Origin: Halobaculum sp. XH14
Lineage (GTDB): Archaea > Halobacteriota > Halobacteria > Halobacteriales > Haloferacaceae
Direction of reading: 5' to 3'
Length of the DNA: 64,000 bases
Assembly: GCF_032116555.1 (NCBI RefSeq)
Contig: NZ_CP134949.1
Coordinates: forward strand, 1,488,001-1,552,000
Positions 51,697-60,285 of the stretch are shown here, piece by piece (within the stretch, counting starts at the first letter, position 1; every line of letters begins with the position of its first letter). Both the position numbers and the translations under genes were made by a program. The notes below the pieces were generated by a model. That model did not search any database. It saw nothing but the letters and a program-made list of their open reading frames with translations, and was not told the DNA's origin.

Positions 51697-51930
51697 CTAG
51701 TCGGCGTTCGGCGGCGACGCCGTCGCCGTCTCGGTCCGGACCGCCCCCTCGGCGGGGGTCGCGGTCGTCGGCCCGCGGACGAACATCGCGTGCGCGATCA
51801 GCAGCGCGGAGACACCACCACCGACGGGAACGGCCGCCTGAACGGACAACCCGCCCATCGCGAGAACTGCGGTGACTCCGAGCAGTGCGGCGGGAATGAG
51901 GCCGAGAACGTAGTCGTGGTATCCGGTCAT
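51697..51930 (-). CDS. small two-helix membrane protein
   Basis: A 77-residue protein starting MTGYHDYVLGLIPAALLGV with two helices (about 7-27 and 33-52) and a Thr/Ala-rich acidic tail. I recognise it as a conserved haloarchaeal type of unknown role. The ACTATATGA element at 51957-51965 on the minus strand is about 30 bases upstream, suggesting a leaderless mRNA. Confidence 0.6.
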   Translation of the reverse strand: MTGYHDYVLGLIPAALLGVTAVLAMGGLSVQAAVPVGGGVSALLIAHAMFVRGPTTATPAEGAVRTETATASPPNAD

Positions 51931-52267
51931 GATGTACTACACACTATGGTCACCGGTCATATAGTTGTTTTGCATACGTACCCTATACTTCTCGGGTCGA
52001 GAATGAGGATAGCACTCATAACTTATGGAGAACGCAAGCTTCCAGATCGGATAACTCCCCCTTCCCGTCCGGTGGCATCCGCTTGGTAACTGTTGACAAT
52101 GGGCCGGTAGGTGCCGGTTTCGCGGCGGGAGGGGCCCGTCGAAGCTCGCCGCGACCCCCTCGGCAAACGTCCCGACGCGGGCCCCGAGCGTGGTCGGCGC
52201 CTGCGGGACCCGGCTGAGCGCCACGCCGGCCAAGGGGTCTTTTGTCGTCACCGTCCCTGCAGCCGTC
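51931..52267. other. AT-rich divergent intergenic region
   Basis: This 337-base gap separates the small membrane protein from the permease. The left 120 bases are strikingly AT-rich for this genome, holding ATATAG, a CCTATACTT element and an AACTTATG element. No gene is convincing. The AT-rich part is likely promoter DNA for the small protein on the minus strand and could serve the permease too. Confidence 0.45.
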
Positions 52268-53761
52268 ATGAACCGCGAAGCCGGCGTCGGGGCGTTCCTG
52301 GTCGCCGGCGTCGGGCTCGCGGGAGCCCTCGGCGGGGGGCTCCTGTTCGTCCCGGAGCGGGTCGGTCCGGTCGTGGGGCCGCCGACCCCGCTCACGTTCC
52401 TCGTCGCCGGCGGCGCCATCGCCTGCGTCAGCGCCGCGTTCGCCGTGCTCGCGTCGGGACCGTTCGGGGCGGGGACGGGCCTGGTTTATCGGGCGGTGTC
52501 GCGGACGTGGGGCTCGCGGACGGTCGGCGTCGCCGCCGCGTGGCCGTCGGTCGCGGCCTACGTCGCGCTGCTCGCGCTGGTGGCGAACTGGCTCGGCCAC
52601 CTCGGGGTGCTCCCGGCCGGGACGCGAACGCTCGGGACCGGGTTCGGCGGGACCGACGCCGGTTCGGCGGTCGAGCTGCTCGTCGGCCCGCTCCCGTCGC
52701 TCCCGCCCGGACCGCTCGCCGCCCTGGCCTGCCTGCTCGCGCTCGGGGTCCACCTGCTGGGTGCCCGCCGTGCGATGCTGGCCGTGGCGGTCCCGGTCTG
52801 GGCGCTGCTCGGCGGCGCGACCCTCGCGCTCGCGCTCGCGTTCGTGCCGGGCGTCGGCGAGTTCGTCCCGGCGAACTACGACCCGCTGTTCCCCACGAGC
52901 GACCTGCGGGCTCGGGCGCTCCCCCGGTTCATCGAGGGGGTCGGGATCGCGCTGTTCGCGTTCGTCGGCGTCGACGCCGCCGCCAGCGTCGGGGACGGGG
53001 GGACCGACGAGCGACCCGTCGGCATCCTGCTGGCGACGGCGACGCTGACGTTCCTGACGGCGCTCGCGACGTTCGTCTCGCTCGGCGTCGTCAACTGGAT
53101 CCGACTCACGCAGGCGGGCGTGCCGACGGCGGACGCCGTCGCGGCGTACCTCCCGCTCGACCCGGGACCGGTGACGGCCCTCGTGGGCCTGGTGTTCGCG
53201 TGGACCGCGCTCGTCGCGCTCGGGTTCCCGGCCTCGCGAACGCTGGCCGGCTTCGCGGAGCTCGTCGGGCCCGATCCCCCCGTCGATCCTGTCACCGCCG
53301 GGCTCGTCCTCGCCTACGGTGGCGCGGCGGCGATCTGCCTGTTCGGCGTCCTCGCGCCGGCGGTGTATCTCGCGGTTCCCGGGCTCGCGGTCGCGTATCT
53401 CGCCGTCGTCGTCACCGCGGCGGCGCTCTCGCACCGCAGTCCGGACCGGTGGGCGGAGTGCTCGATACGCCCCGGTCCTCGCCTGCGTGCCGCACTGGCG
53501 GTCGGTGGCGGCCTCGCGGCGCTCTCGATCCTCGCCGTCCCGGCGATCAGGGACCCGGCGACGGTGCTCTCCTGGACGCTCCACCGGGTCGAACTCGTCG
53601 TGCTCGGCTTCGATCTGGTCCGGGATCCGCTGGCGAGCGCCGTGCCGGCGCTGCTGGCCTGGGAACTGCTCGGCGTCGGCGTCCTCTTCGTGTTGCGTGA
53701 CTATCGGGACGCAAACGGCATCACCCTCCCGCCGCTGTCGGGCTCCGGCCGCGAACCGTAA
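52268..53761 (+). CDS. APC family amino acid permease
   Basis: A 497-residue membrane protein with about twelve helices, of the amino acid-polyamine-organocation superfamily. The N-terminal glycine-rich helix GVGLAGALGGGLLFVPE and the helix-6-like IEGVGIALFAFVGVDAAASVGDGG are the substrate-binding landmarks. Amino acid uptake by ion or proton coupling is likely; the substrate is unknown. ATG 52268 (MNREAGVGAFLVAG) is chosen because the frame upstream to 52190 looks non-coding. Confidence 0.82.
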   Translation: MNREAGVGAFLVAGVGLAGALGGGLLFVPERVGPVVGPPTPLTFLVAGGAIACVSAAFAVLASGPFGAGTGLVYRAVSRTWGSRTVGVAAAWPSVAAYVALLALVANWLGHLGVLPAGTRTLGTGFGGTDAGSAVELLVGPLPSLPPGPLAALACLLALGVHLLGARRAMLAVAVPVWALLGGATLALALAFVPGVGEFVPANYDPLFPTSDLRARALPRFIEGVGIALFAFVGVDAAASVGDGGTDERPVGILLATATLTFLTALATFVSLGVVNWIRLTQAGVPTADAVAAYLPLDPGPVTALVGLVFAWTALVALGFPASRTLAGFAELVGPDPPVDPVTAGLVLAYGGAAAICLFGVLAPAVYLAVPGLAVAYLAVVVTAAALSHRSPDRWAECSIRPGPRLRAALAVGGGLAALSILAVPAIRDPATVLSWTLHRVELVVLGFDLVRDPLASAVPALLAWELLGVGVLFVLRDYRDANGITLPPLSGSGREP

Positions 53762-53794
53762 CCGCCTCACCCCTGCGGCCGCTCCGGTCCGACG

Positions 53795-54709
53795 ATGGAA
53801 ACCGGCGCGATTCCCCTCGCCGACCTCGCCGGCCCGTTCGACCTGCAGTCGACCGTCGAGAGCGGCCAGTCCTACCTCTGGCGGCGCAGGGACGGCGGCA
53901 CGTACGAGTCGCTGTCGGTCCACGGCGGCGACCACTGGTACGAGACCGTCGTCCCGCCGATGGACGACGTGAACGACGAGCGGGCGGCCGTTCGGGTCCG
54001 CCTGGCGGACGGCCGGCTGGAGTGGGAGTCGACCACGGACGCCGTGCCGATCCTCACGCACCTCCTCAGGCTCGACGACGACCTCGACGCGGTCCGCGAG
54101 GCCACGCCGACCCTGCCGCTGCTGGAGCGTGCGTTCGACGCCTACGAGGGGATGCGACTCGTCCGCGACCCGCCGTTCGCCTGCCTGATCTCGTTCATCT
54201 GTTCGGCCCAGATGCGCGTCTCGCGCATCCACGGGATGCAGTTGCGGCTCGCGGAAACGTACGGCGACGGGATGGAACTCGACGGCGATGTCGTCCACGC
54301 GTTCCCGACGCCCGCTCAGCTCGCCGCGCGGACCGAGGCCGACCTCCGCGACCTCGCGCTGGGCTACCGCGCGCCGTACGTCCAGCGCACGGCCGAGATG
54401 GTCGCCGACGGCGAGGCCGACCCCGCCGACGCCGTGGGGCTCCCGTACGAGGAGGCGCGCGACTCGCTGACCCGCTTCGTCGGCGTCGGCGACAAGGTGG
54501 CCGACTGCGTGCTGCTGTTCTCGCTCGGCTTCCTCGAGGCGGTCCCGCTCGACACCTGGATCAGGACCGCCATCGCGGACCACTTCCCGGACTGTGATCG
54601 CGGGAACTACGCGGCCACCTCGCGTGCCATTCGCGAGCGACTCGGCGGCGAGTACGCGGGCTACGCGCAGACGTATCTGTTCTACTACCTCCGCGCCGGC
54701 GGGGACTGA
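53795..54709 (+). CDS. 8-oxoguanine DNA glycosylase (Ogg1-type)
   Basis: A 304-residue base-excision-repair enzyme of the HhH-GPD superfamily. The N-terminal domain starts FDLQSTVESGQSYLWRRRDGG, typical of Ogg1. The helix-hairpin-helix with catalytic residues is GVGDKVADCVLLFSLGFLEAVPLDTW: the lysine of GDKVADC forms the Schiff base and the aspartate of PLDTW activates it, matching human Ogg1 layout (VGTKVADC, PVDVH). It would remove 8-oxoG and cut at the abasic site. It follows the permease by 33 bases, perhaps only by chance. Confidence 0.88.
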   Translation: METGAIPLADLAGPFDLQSTVESGQSYLWRRRDGGTYESLSVHGGDHWYETVVPPMDDVNDERAAVRVRLADGRLEWESTTDAVPILTHLLRLDDDLDAVREATPTLPLLERAFDAYEGMRLVRDPPFACLISFICSAQMRVSRIHGMQLRLAETYGDGMELDGDVVHAFPTPAQLAARTEADLRDLALGYRAPYVQRTAEMVADGEADPADAVGLPYEEARDSLTRFVGVGDKVADCVLLFSLGFLEAVPLDTWIRTAIADHFPDCDRGNYAATSRAIRERLGGEYAGYAQTYLFYYLRAGGD

Positions 54710-54774
54710 CCCGAAGCCGGCGGTGCGTGACCGTCGGATCGACCTCACCGACGACCCGTCCGGCCTTCGACGGC

Positions 54775-56124
54775 TTATCGGTCCGCGACGCCCGCGGCGG
54801 TCAACACCCTGTCGGCGACCTCGTCGGCCGACTCCGCGAGGATCCGCGCGATCGGCTCCTTCCCGTGTGCGCCGTCGTCGACGACGACGTCCGGCGCGAG
54901 CGCCCCGTCGGACACGACCGTTTCCGCGACCCAGTCCATCGTCCCGTCCGTCGAGTCGGGTTCCTCGCGCCTGTCGAGAGTGGTGACCTCGTACTTATCG
55001 CGCAGTCGGTCGACGACGGCCGGGTCCGGACGGACGTTCGCGGCCGCCCGGACCGCCGGGTCCTCGGCGCGCAGGCCACAGAGCAGCCGTGCGAGGTGGT
55101 CCGAGGCCCCGCGGCGGACGTCCCCGCCGGCTCGGATGCCGTCGCGGGTGCGTCGCAGTCGCCCGTCGACCGCGACGATCTCGTCGGGCGTGCTCGCACA
55201 CCGTGGCGCGAGCGCGACGTTCATCCCGACCTCCGGGACGACAGCGCCGACCGCGTCGCCGGCCGCCGTGAGCCTGCCGACCGCGTCCCGCAGTCGCTCG
55301 CAGGCGTCCGGGGTCGCGGCTTCGGTCAGCGTCGCCCCCAGGTGGTTCACGGGTCCGGGGCCGTCGCCGTACGGGAGCGATCGGGCGAGGGCGGCAGCGA
55401 CGAACGCCTTCCCCTCCGCGACGGCCTCGGCGAGGGATGCGCCGCCGGCCAGTTCGGCCGCGACGGCCGCCGAGAGCGTACAGCCGGTTCCGTGCGTGCC
55501 GTCGGTGTCGACGCGGTCGCCCGCGAACCGCTCGGTGCCGTCCGGTCCCGCGAAGGAGTCGACCGGATCGCCGTCGAGATGGCCGCCGGTCACGAACGCC
55601 GCGTCGGCCCCCAGTTCACGGAGGTCCCGCGCCGCGTCAACCGCGTCGTCGACGTCGGCGATGGCCCGGCCCGTGAGCAGTTCCGCCTCGGCGACGTTCG
55701 GCGTGACGAGCGTCGCGCGGGGCAGGAGGCGGTCCCGAAGCGCGACCAGTCCGTCGTCATCGAGGAGCGTCGCGCCCGAGGCGGCGACCGCGACCGGGTC
55801 GACGACGAGCGAGAGTTCGGCCGGGATCGATTCGGCGACGGCTCGCACCGTCGCCGCGTCCCCGAGCATCCCGGTCTTTGCCGCCGCGACCGGGAGATCC
55901 GCCGTGACCGCGCGGACCTGTGCGGCGACGGTCTCGGGGGGAACCGGGTGGACCGACTCGACGCCGGTCGTGTTCTGGGCCGTCACCGCGGTGACCGCGG
56001 TGGTGGCGAACGCGCCGCACGCGTTCATGGCCGCGAGGTCGGCGGCGACGCCAGCGCCGCCGCTGCTGTCGGTCCCCGCGACCGTCAGTGCCACGGGCCG
56101 ATAGGCGGTGACGGGCGCTGGCAC
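54775..56124 (-). CDS. thiDN: bifunctional HMP(-P) kinase / thiamine-phosphate synthase ThiDN
   Basis: A 449-residue fusion enzyme of thiamine synthesis. The ThiD part (about 8-260) begins VALTVAGTDSSGGAGVAADLAAM and has DTDGTHGTGCTLSAAVAAEL with the catalytic cysteine region; it phosphorylates hydroxymethylpyrimidine twice. The ThiN part (about 275-449) joins pyrimidine and thiazole units in place of ThiE and contains VGMNVALAPRCASTPDEIVAVDGR and PDVVVDDGAHGKEP. It starts at GTG 56124, three bases after thi4, so the two are an operon. Confidence 0.92.
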   Translation of the reverse strand: MPAPVTAYRPVALTVAGTDSSGGAGVAADLAAMNACGAFATTAVTAVTAQNTTGVESVHPVPPETVAAQVRAVTADLPVAAAKTGMLGDAATVRAVAESIPAELSLVVDPVAVAASGATLLDDDGLVALRDRLLPRATLVTPNVAEAELLTGRAIADVDDAVDAARDLRELGADAAFVTGGHLDGDPVDSFAGPDGTERFAGDRVDTDGTHGTGCTLSAAVAAELAGGASLAEAVAEGKAFVAAALARSLPYGDGPGPVNHLGATLTEAATPDACERLRDAVGRLTAAGDAVGAVVPEVGMNVALAPRCASTPDEIVAVDGRLRRTRDGIRAGGDVRRGASDHLARLLCGLRAEDPAVRAAANVRPDPAVVDRLRDKYEVTTLDRREEPDSTDGTMDWVAETVVSDGALAPDVVVDDGAHGKEPIARILAESADEVADRVLTAAGVADR

Positions 56125-56127
56125 GGG

Positions 56128-57057
56128 TCAGTCGTCCGCCGGCGCGGGCGGACGGGTGCCGAGTTCGACCGGCGGTGCGTCCACGTCCAGTTCCGCCAGC
56201 GCGAGTTCAGCCGCTCGCTTGCCCGAGACGAGCATCGCGCCGAACGTCGGCCCCATCCGGGTGAGCCCGTGGGTCGTCGCCGTCGCCAGCCCCGCCGCGA
56301 TGAGGCCCTCGTGAACGAATCCCGTCTCTTCGACGACCTTGTCCTCGCTGTCGGCGATCCACATCGAGTCGTGGCCCGGGGAGTCGTGGCCAGGCGCGCC
56401 GTACTCGCCCTCGGCAGTGGTGTCCATGCCCGCGTCGTGTTCGCTCGCGTGTTCGACGCCCGGCGCGTCGACGACCCCGCGTTCGTGGAGCTTCGAGACG
56501 ACGACGGCCTCGTGCCCGGTGGCGTCGATGACGAGGTCGGCCTCCACGGCGATGGGGTCCACGCAGGTCAGTTCCCTGGGCAGCGAGTGGACCGGCGTCC
56601 AGTTCATCACGACGCCCGCGACGCGGTGGTTCTCCCGGATCACCACGTCGGTGAACTCGGTCATGTTCTGGACGCGCGCCCCGGCGTCACAGGCCGCCTC
56701 GATGAGCGCCGAGGAGGCGTGTGGCGCGTCCGCGACGTAGAGCCCGTCCGCCTCGTCGGTCCCCCCGTAGGGAACGCCGAGCTCCTCGAGGATCAGTTCG
56801 GCCGGCTCGCGGACGGTCAGCTTGTTCATCAGGAACCCGCCAAGCCAGAACCCGCCCCCGAGGTAGTTGTTCTTCTCGACGACGGTGACGTCGACGTCCC
56901 GCTCGGCGAGCTCCTTTGCGGCCGTCAGCCCGGAGGGACCGCCGCCGACCACGATGACCTCCGCCTCGGTGCTGTCCATGAACTCCTCGTGCCAGCTGTC
57001 GGCGATGGCTCGGGTCACGCTCGCCTCGTCCGCGTCGCCGAAACTGTCGAACTCCAT
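56128..57057 (-). CDS. thi4: thiamine thiazole synthase Thi4
   Basis: A 309-residue FAD/NAD-type enzyme that makes the thiazole moiety of thiamine from NAD and glycine. The dinucleotide motif [15 protein letters not shown] is at residues 36-50, with [16 protein letters not shown] after it. Cys165 in RELTCVDP lies at the same position as the cysteine reported essential in Haloferax volcanii Thi4, so this may be a self-sacrificing, sulphur-donating enzyme. [11 protein letters not shown] closes the FAD site. A TATA-like TTTATTA (57082-57088, minus strand) fits a leaderless start at ATG 57057. The thi4-thiDN operon probably responds to thiamine. Confidence 0.93.
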   Translation of the reverse strand: MEFDSFGDADEASVTRAIADSWHEEFMDSTEAEVIVVGGGPSGLTAAKELAERDVDVTVVEKNNYLGGGFWLGGFLMNKLTVREPAELILEELGVPYGGTDEADGLYVADAPHASSALIEAACDAGARVQNMTEFTDVVIRENHRVAGVVMNWTPVHSLPRELTCVDPIAVEADLVIDATGHEAVVVSKLHERGVVDAPGVEHASEHDAGMDTTAEGEYGAPGHDSPGHDSMWIADSEDKVVEETGFVHEGLIAAGLATATTHGLTRMGPTFGAMLVSGKRAAELALAELDVDAPPVELGTRPPAPADD

Positions 57058-57081
57058 GAACACCTAGTAATACCACCAAAT

Positions 57082-57088
57082 AATAAAC
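57082..57088 (-). promoter_or_regulatory. TATA element of the thi4-thiDN operon
   Basis: On the minus strand the sequence ACGTTTATTATTTGG contains TTTATTA, centred about 28 bases before ATG 57057. I see no TPP riboswitch in the short leader, so control is more likely by a DNA-binding protein. Confidence 0.5.
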
Positions 57089-57163
57089 GTTGTCACCGGC
57101 CGACGTCGAGCGGCAGCCGCCGGCCGAAGCTTCATGCCGCCAGCATCGGTACGTTTGGGTGCA

Positions 57164-57730
57164 ATGGACTGCAGGGTCGTCGTCGAGGCCGCCGTCCCGG
57201 TGTACGACGTCGAGACGACCGACGAAGCGGTTCGCATCGCCATCGCCAAGACCGGCGAGATGCTGAACCCGGACCTCAACTACGTGGAGATCTCAACGGG
57301 GCAGCGACGGTCGCCCGGCGGGGAGGAGTTACCCCCCGCCTTCGTGGCGGCCGACGAGGCGCTCGTCGCCCTCGAACTCGCGCTGACCGTCTTCAACGTG
57401 GAGGGGACGAGACACGCGTCCCGCATCGCCCGAAAGGAGATCGGACAGCGGCTCGAAAACATCCCGCTGAAAGTGCTCGACGTGAGCGAGGTCGTGGAGA
57501 CGGACGAGGACGATTCGGGGAACGAGAGCCGCGGTGACGATTCGGGGGACGTGAACCGCGGTGACGGTTCGGAGGACGTGGCTCAGGGCGACGGTTCGGG
57601 GTCGAACTCGAACGGCGGTGCCTCGGCCGGCAGAGGGGAGAGCGACTCCGATACCGACGACGACGATTCGGCCGACGACCCGGACGACGATCTCCTCCCC
57701 GGGTTCGAGGAGATGGTCGAGGACGGCTGA
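57164..57730 (+). CDS. UPF0212 (DUF555) protein with acidic repeat tail
   Basis: A 188-residue protein. The first 112 residues (MDCRVVVEAAVPVYDVETTDEAVRIAIAKTG, GEMLNPDLNYVEI) are the archaeal UPF0212 family, function unknown. The following 75 residues are a Ser/Gly/Asp tail with a ninefold-residue period (for example DDSGNESRG, DDSGDVNRG, DGSEDVAQG), longer than usual. The final LLPGFEEMVEDG could be a docking end. It is divergent from thi4. Confidence 0.85.
   Translation: MDCRVVVEAAVPVYDVETTDEAVRIAIAKTGEMLNPDLNYVEISTGQRRSPGGEELPPAFVAADEALVALELALTVFNVEGTRHASRIARKEIGQRLENIPLKVLDVSEVVETDEDDSGNESRGDDSGDVNRGDGSEDVAQGDGSGSNSNGGASAGRGESDSDTDDDDSADDPDDDLLPGFEEMVEDG
57509..57600. repeat. 27-base tandem repeat in the UPF0212 gene tail
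   Basis: Three in-frame units of 27 bases (57509, 57536, 57563) and a partial fourth from 57590 encode nine-residue repeats. They start with GACGATTCGGGG or a variant. The unit length keeps the frame and lengthens the acidic tail. Confidence 0.8.
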
Positions 57731-57843
57731 GGCTCCGAGCGGTCACGGTTCGAACCGGTGTCGGGAGCAGTCGCCCCTGAGAAACGAACTACTAACGGCG
57801 TCGCCACTCGACGAGCGTGGTGAGTTGAGGAAGTGTAACTGGC

Positions 57844-58077
57844 TCAGTCGGCCGTCGGGGCGACCGGCTCGGACTCCGCTTCGACGACCGAAGAGGTGAT
57901 TCCTCCGGCCAGTTTGAACACTGCTGCTTTGTGGTCTGTCTTCGACTTGTGGATCGATGTCGGCTTCACGCCAAGTGTTTCGTACTCGGTGAGGTCGAGA
58001 TCCGCATCGCGTGCTTCACACTCGCTTCGTACCTCGGCGAGAAGGCCGTGCAGGTGAATGAGTTCCTGCTTCTTCAT
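57844..58077 (-). CDS. UPF0058 family protein
   Basis: A 77-residue protein. MKKQELIHLHGLLAEVRSECE is the signature of the UPF0058 archaeal family, predicted to be a small helical protein of unknown function. The last 17 residues are a low-complexity Val/Glu/Pro tail. A GCATTTAACC element about 30 bases upstream on the minus strand fits a leaderless transcript. Confidence 0.85.
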   Translation of the reverse strand: MKKQELIHLHGLLAEVRSECEARDADLDLTEYETLGVKPTSIHKSKTDHKAAVFKLAGGITSSVVEAESEPVAPTAD

Positions 58078-58312
58078 GGACGAACTTGGATTGCGACCGG
58101 AGGGTTAAATGCTTATCTTGAGGGTCGTTAGCACGGTTCCCGATAGATTAACGGTTCGCGGGTTGACTCGTGTGAGGGGCCGATTCCCGTGGCTTTCGTG
58201 CCGGACGCGTGGTAAGTGCCGCTTATCGGCTCGTTCCGACGGTTCCCCGCCGGTCGCTCCCACCCGTCGAGCCGCCGCGAACGTTTTCCCGCCCGCGCCC
58301 CTTCCTGGGGGC

Positions 58313-58720
58313 ATGGTCTACGACGACATGCTCGACCGCGCAGTCGAGGAGTCGCCGGATGCGGAGGGAACCGACTCCCGGTTCGACGTGCCGGAACCGG
58401 TCGTCCGCGTCGACGGGAGCGTCACGGTCGTCGACAACCTCGGCGAGATCGCGGACACGCTGGACAGGGACCCGGGCCACGTCCTCCAGTTCCTCCAGTC
58501 CGCGGTGGGCACCGCCGGGAGCGTCGACGACCGGGGCCGCGGGCGGCTGACCGGCGAGTTCAAACGGGGCCGGATCTCGACGGCACTCCGGGAGTACGCC
58601 GACACGTACGTCGTCTGTCCGGACTGCGGGCTCCCGGACACGGACCTCCTGACGGAGGGGGACGCGACCCGGTTGAAGTGTGCTGCCTGTGGTGCGGTCA
58701 CGACGGTCGAGGAGCGATAG
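58313..58720 (+). CDS. translation initiation factor aIF2-beta-like protein
   Basis: A 135-residue protein of the eIF2-beta/eIF5 family. Residues about 35-100 form the alpha-beta core (HVLQFLQSAVGTAGSVDDRGRGRLTGEFKRGRI). The C-terminal zinc ribbon has VCPDCGLPDTDL and KCAACGAVT. It would bind aIF2-gamma and help to deliver initiator tRNA. The length fits the short haloarchaeal form; a second homologue may exist elsewhere, so this could be the main subunit or a paralogue. Confidence 0.85.
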   Translation: MVYDDMLDRAVEESPDAEGTDSRFDVPEPVVRVDGSVTVVDNLGEIADTLDRDPGHVLQFLQSAVGTAGSVDDRGRGRLTGEFKRGRISTALREYADTYVVCPDCGLPDTDLLTEGDATRLKCAACGAVTTVEER

Positions 58721-58776
58721 TTCGTTCCTGGTCGCTCCCGAATCGCCTCGGAGAATCGGCGGGGAACGGCGACCGA

Positions 58777-58956
58777 TCAGTTGAACTGCTTCAACGCCTC
58801 GAGGTCGCGTTCGGTCCGCATGAACTCGGCGAGGCGTCGCGTCGCGTGACAGGAGGGACACGAGTAGTTCTCCCGGTGGGCGGGCAGTTCGGTCGGGTTC
58901 TCCTCCCAGTCCTTGGAACACTCCGGACAGATCAGTCGGATGAACGCCTCGACCAT
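58777..58956 (-). CDS. small zinc-ribbon protein
   Basis: A 59-residue protein, MVEAFIRLICPECSKDWEENP. The two CxxC pairs, CPEC and CPSC, 29 residues apart, form a zinc ribbon. The C-terminus is a charged helix (LAEFMRTERDLEALKQFN). This is a conserved haloarchaeal type of unknown role. It lies between aIF2-beta and TFB genes; ATG 58956 is selected over 58983. Confidence 0.75.
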   Translation of the reverse strand: MVEAFIRLICPECSKDWEENPTELPAHRENYSCPSCHATRRLAEFMRTERDLEALKQFN

Positions 58957-59032
58957 ACGCCGATCCGTCGGCGGGCCGGTCAATAAACCTTTTCGCGGCC
59001 GAAAAAACGGGAACTCCTCCGGGACTGTCGGG

Positions 59033-60022
59033 TTACGCCGTCCGGCCCTCGGCCGCCTCCAGGAGCTCCTTGTACCGGTTCCTGATGGTCACCTCGCTCA
59101 CGCCCGCGACCTCGCTGACCTCGCTCTGGGTCACCGACTCGTTCGTGAGCAGGGCGGCGGCGTACACCGCGGCGGCCGCGAGCCCCACGGGCGACTTCCC
59201 GCTCGTCACGCCGTCCTCCTGTGCGCCCTTGAGGAGTTCCCGCGCTCGCCATTCGCCCTCGTCCGAGAGGTCGAGCGCCGAGGCGAACCGCCCGACGTAC
59301 TGGGCCGGGTCGGCCGGCGCGACCTCCAGCCCGAGTTCGCGGACGACGTAGCGGTACGTCCGGGTCAGTTCCATCCGGTCGATCCGCGAGACCGACGTGA
59401 CCTCGTCGAGCGAGCGGGGGGTGCCGGCCTGGCGGGCGGCAGCGTAGAGGCTCGCGGTGGCGACGCCCTCGATCGACCGGCCGGGCAGGAGGTCGTCCGC
59501 GAGCGCGCGCCGGTAGATGACCGACGCCGTCTCGCGGACGTTCTCGGGCAGGCCGAGCGCGCTGGCCATCCGGTCGATCTCCCCCAGCGCCTGTTTGAGG
59601 TTCCGCTCCTTCGAATCCCGCGTCCGGAACCGCTCGTGCCAGGTGCGGAGCCGCTGCATCTGCTGGCGACGGCGCGAGGAGAGCGCCTTCCCGTAGGCGT
59701 CCTTGTCCTGCCAGCCGATGTTCGTCGAGAGCCCCTTGTCGTGCATCATGTTCGTCGTCGGCGCGCCCACGCGGGACTTGTTCGTCCGCTGTCCGTCGTC
59801 GAACGACCGCCACTCGGGACCGTGGTCGATGGCGTCCTCCTCGACCACCAGCCCACAGTCCCGGCACACCGTCTCGCCGTGTTCCTCGTCGGTCACGACC
59901 GTCCCGCCGCACTCGGGGCAGGCGGTTCGCTCCCGCGTTTCGGCCCCTCGCGTCTCGGCCTCTTGCGACTCGACGTTCGATTCGCGCTCGTAGTTGCTGA
60001 TGGTGGTTCTGGTTTCCGTCAT
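59033..60022 (-). CDS. tfb: transcription initiation factor IIB
   Basis: A 329-residue TFB that bridges TBP-bound promoter DNA and RNA polymerase. The zinc ribbon is CPECG (C35, C38) and CRDCG (C53, C56), followed by the B-reader/linker region with GAPTTNMMHDKGLSTNIGW and two cyclin-like repeats (from about 130 and 225). The end EVTIRNRYKELLEA is the BRE-contacting helix-turn-helix. The first 30 residues are an acidic extension. Haloarchaea carry several TFBs; this is one of them. Its promoter has a strong TATA box. Confidence 0.95.
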   Translation of the reverse strand: MTETRTTISNYERESNVESQEAETRGAETRERTACPECGGTVVTDEEHGETVCRDCGLVVEEDAIDHGPEWRSFDDGQRTNKSRVGAPTTNMMHDKGLSTNIGWQDKDAYGKALSSRRRQQMQRLRTWHERFRTRDSKERNLKQALGEIDRMASALGLPENVRETASVIYRRALADDLLPGRSIEGVATASLYAAARQAGTPRSLDEVTSVSRIDRMELTRTYRYVVRELGLEVAPADPAQYVGRFASALDLSDEGEWRARELLKGAQEDGVTSGKSPVGLAAAAVYAAALLTNESVTQSEVSEVAGVSEVTIRNRYKELLEAAEGRTA

Positions 60023-60100
60023 GGCGTCCCGGAGCGACCACGACCGGTGGAAGAAAGGGTTCCGACGGCAGTCGTCCTTACCTATAGTGAGGGACAGAAG

Positions 60101-60117
60101 TATATAAACATTTCGAA
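60101..60117 (-). promoter_or_regulatory. BRE/TATA promoter of the tfb gene
   Basis: Read on the minus strand, CGAAATGTTTATATA holds a purine-rich BRE directly before TTTATATA. This would give a leader of roughly 50 bases before ATG 60022, an unusually long 5' untranslated region for this window. Confidence 0.6.
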
Positions 60118-60285
60118 ATCGTGTACGGCAGTCACACGCACTATACCGTTCGATTTTCCTGATTCGACCCCGGATTGGTGGGGCGGTTCTCCCGCGAAGA
60201 GGACTATTTAACTGATTCGTCCGTCGTGGCAGCCGTCGGCCCGACACCCAGCGGACTTTTGGTCCGGGACGCCGGCCCATCTCGC

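Noticed and set aside
52002-52089. Short frame MRIALITYGERKLPD
   Set aside because: It looks at first like a nucleotide-binding start, but it stops after 28 residues and has no second motif; probably chance in AT-rich DNA.
52016-54748. A 910-codon Arg/Gly/Asp-rich open frame on the minus strand
   Set aside because: It is antisense to an APC permease and an Ogg1-type glycosylase, with a composition unlike any halophilic protein.
57058-57163. TPP riboswitch upstream of thi4
   Set aside because: The TATA box puts the transcript start almost at the ATG, leaving no room, and the conserved TPP-aptamer sequence is not seen.
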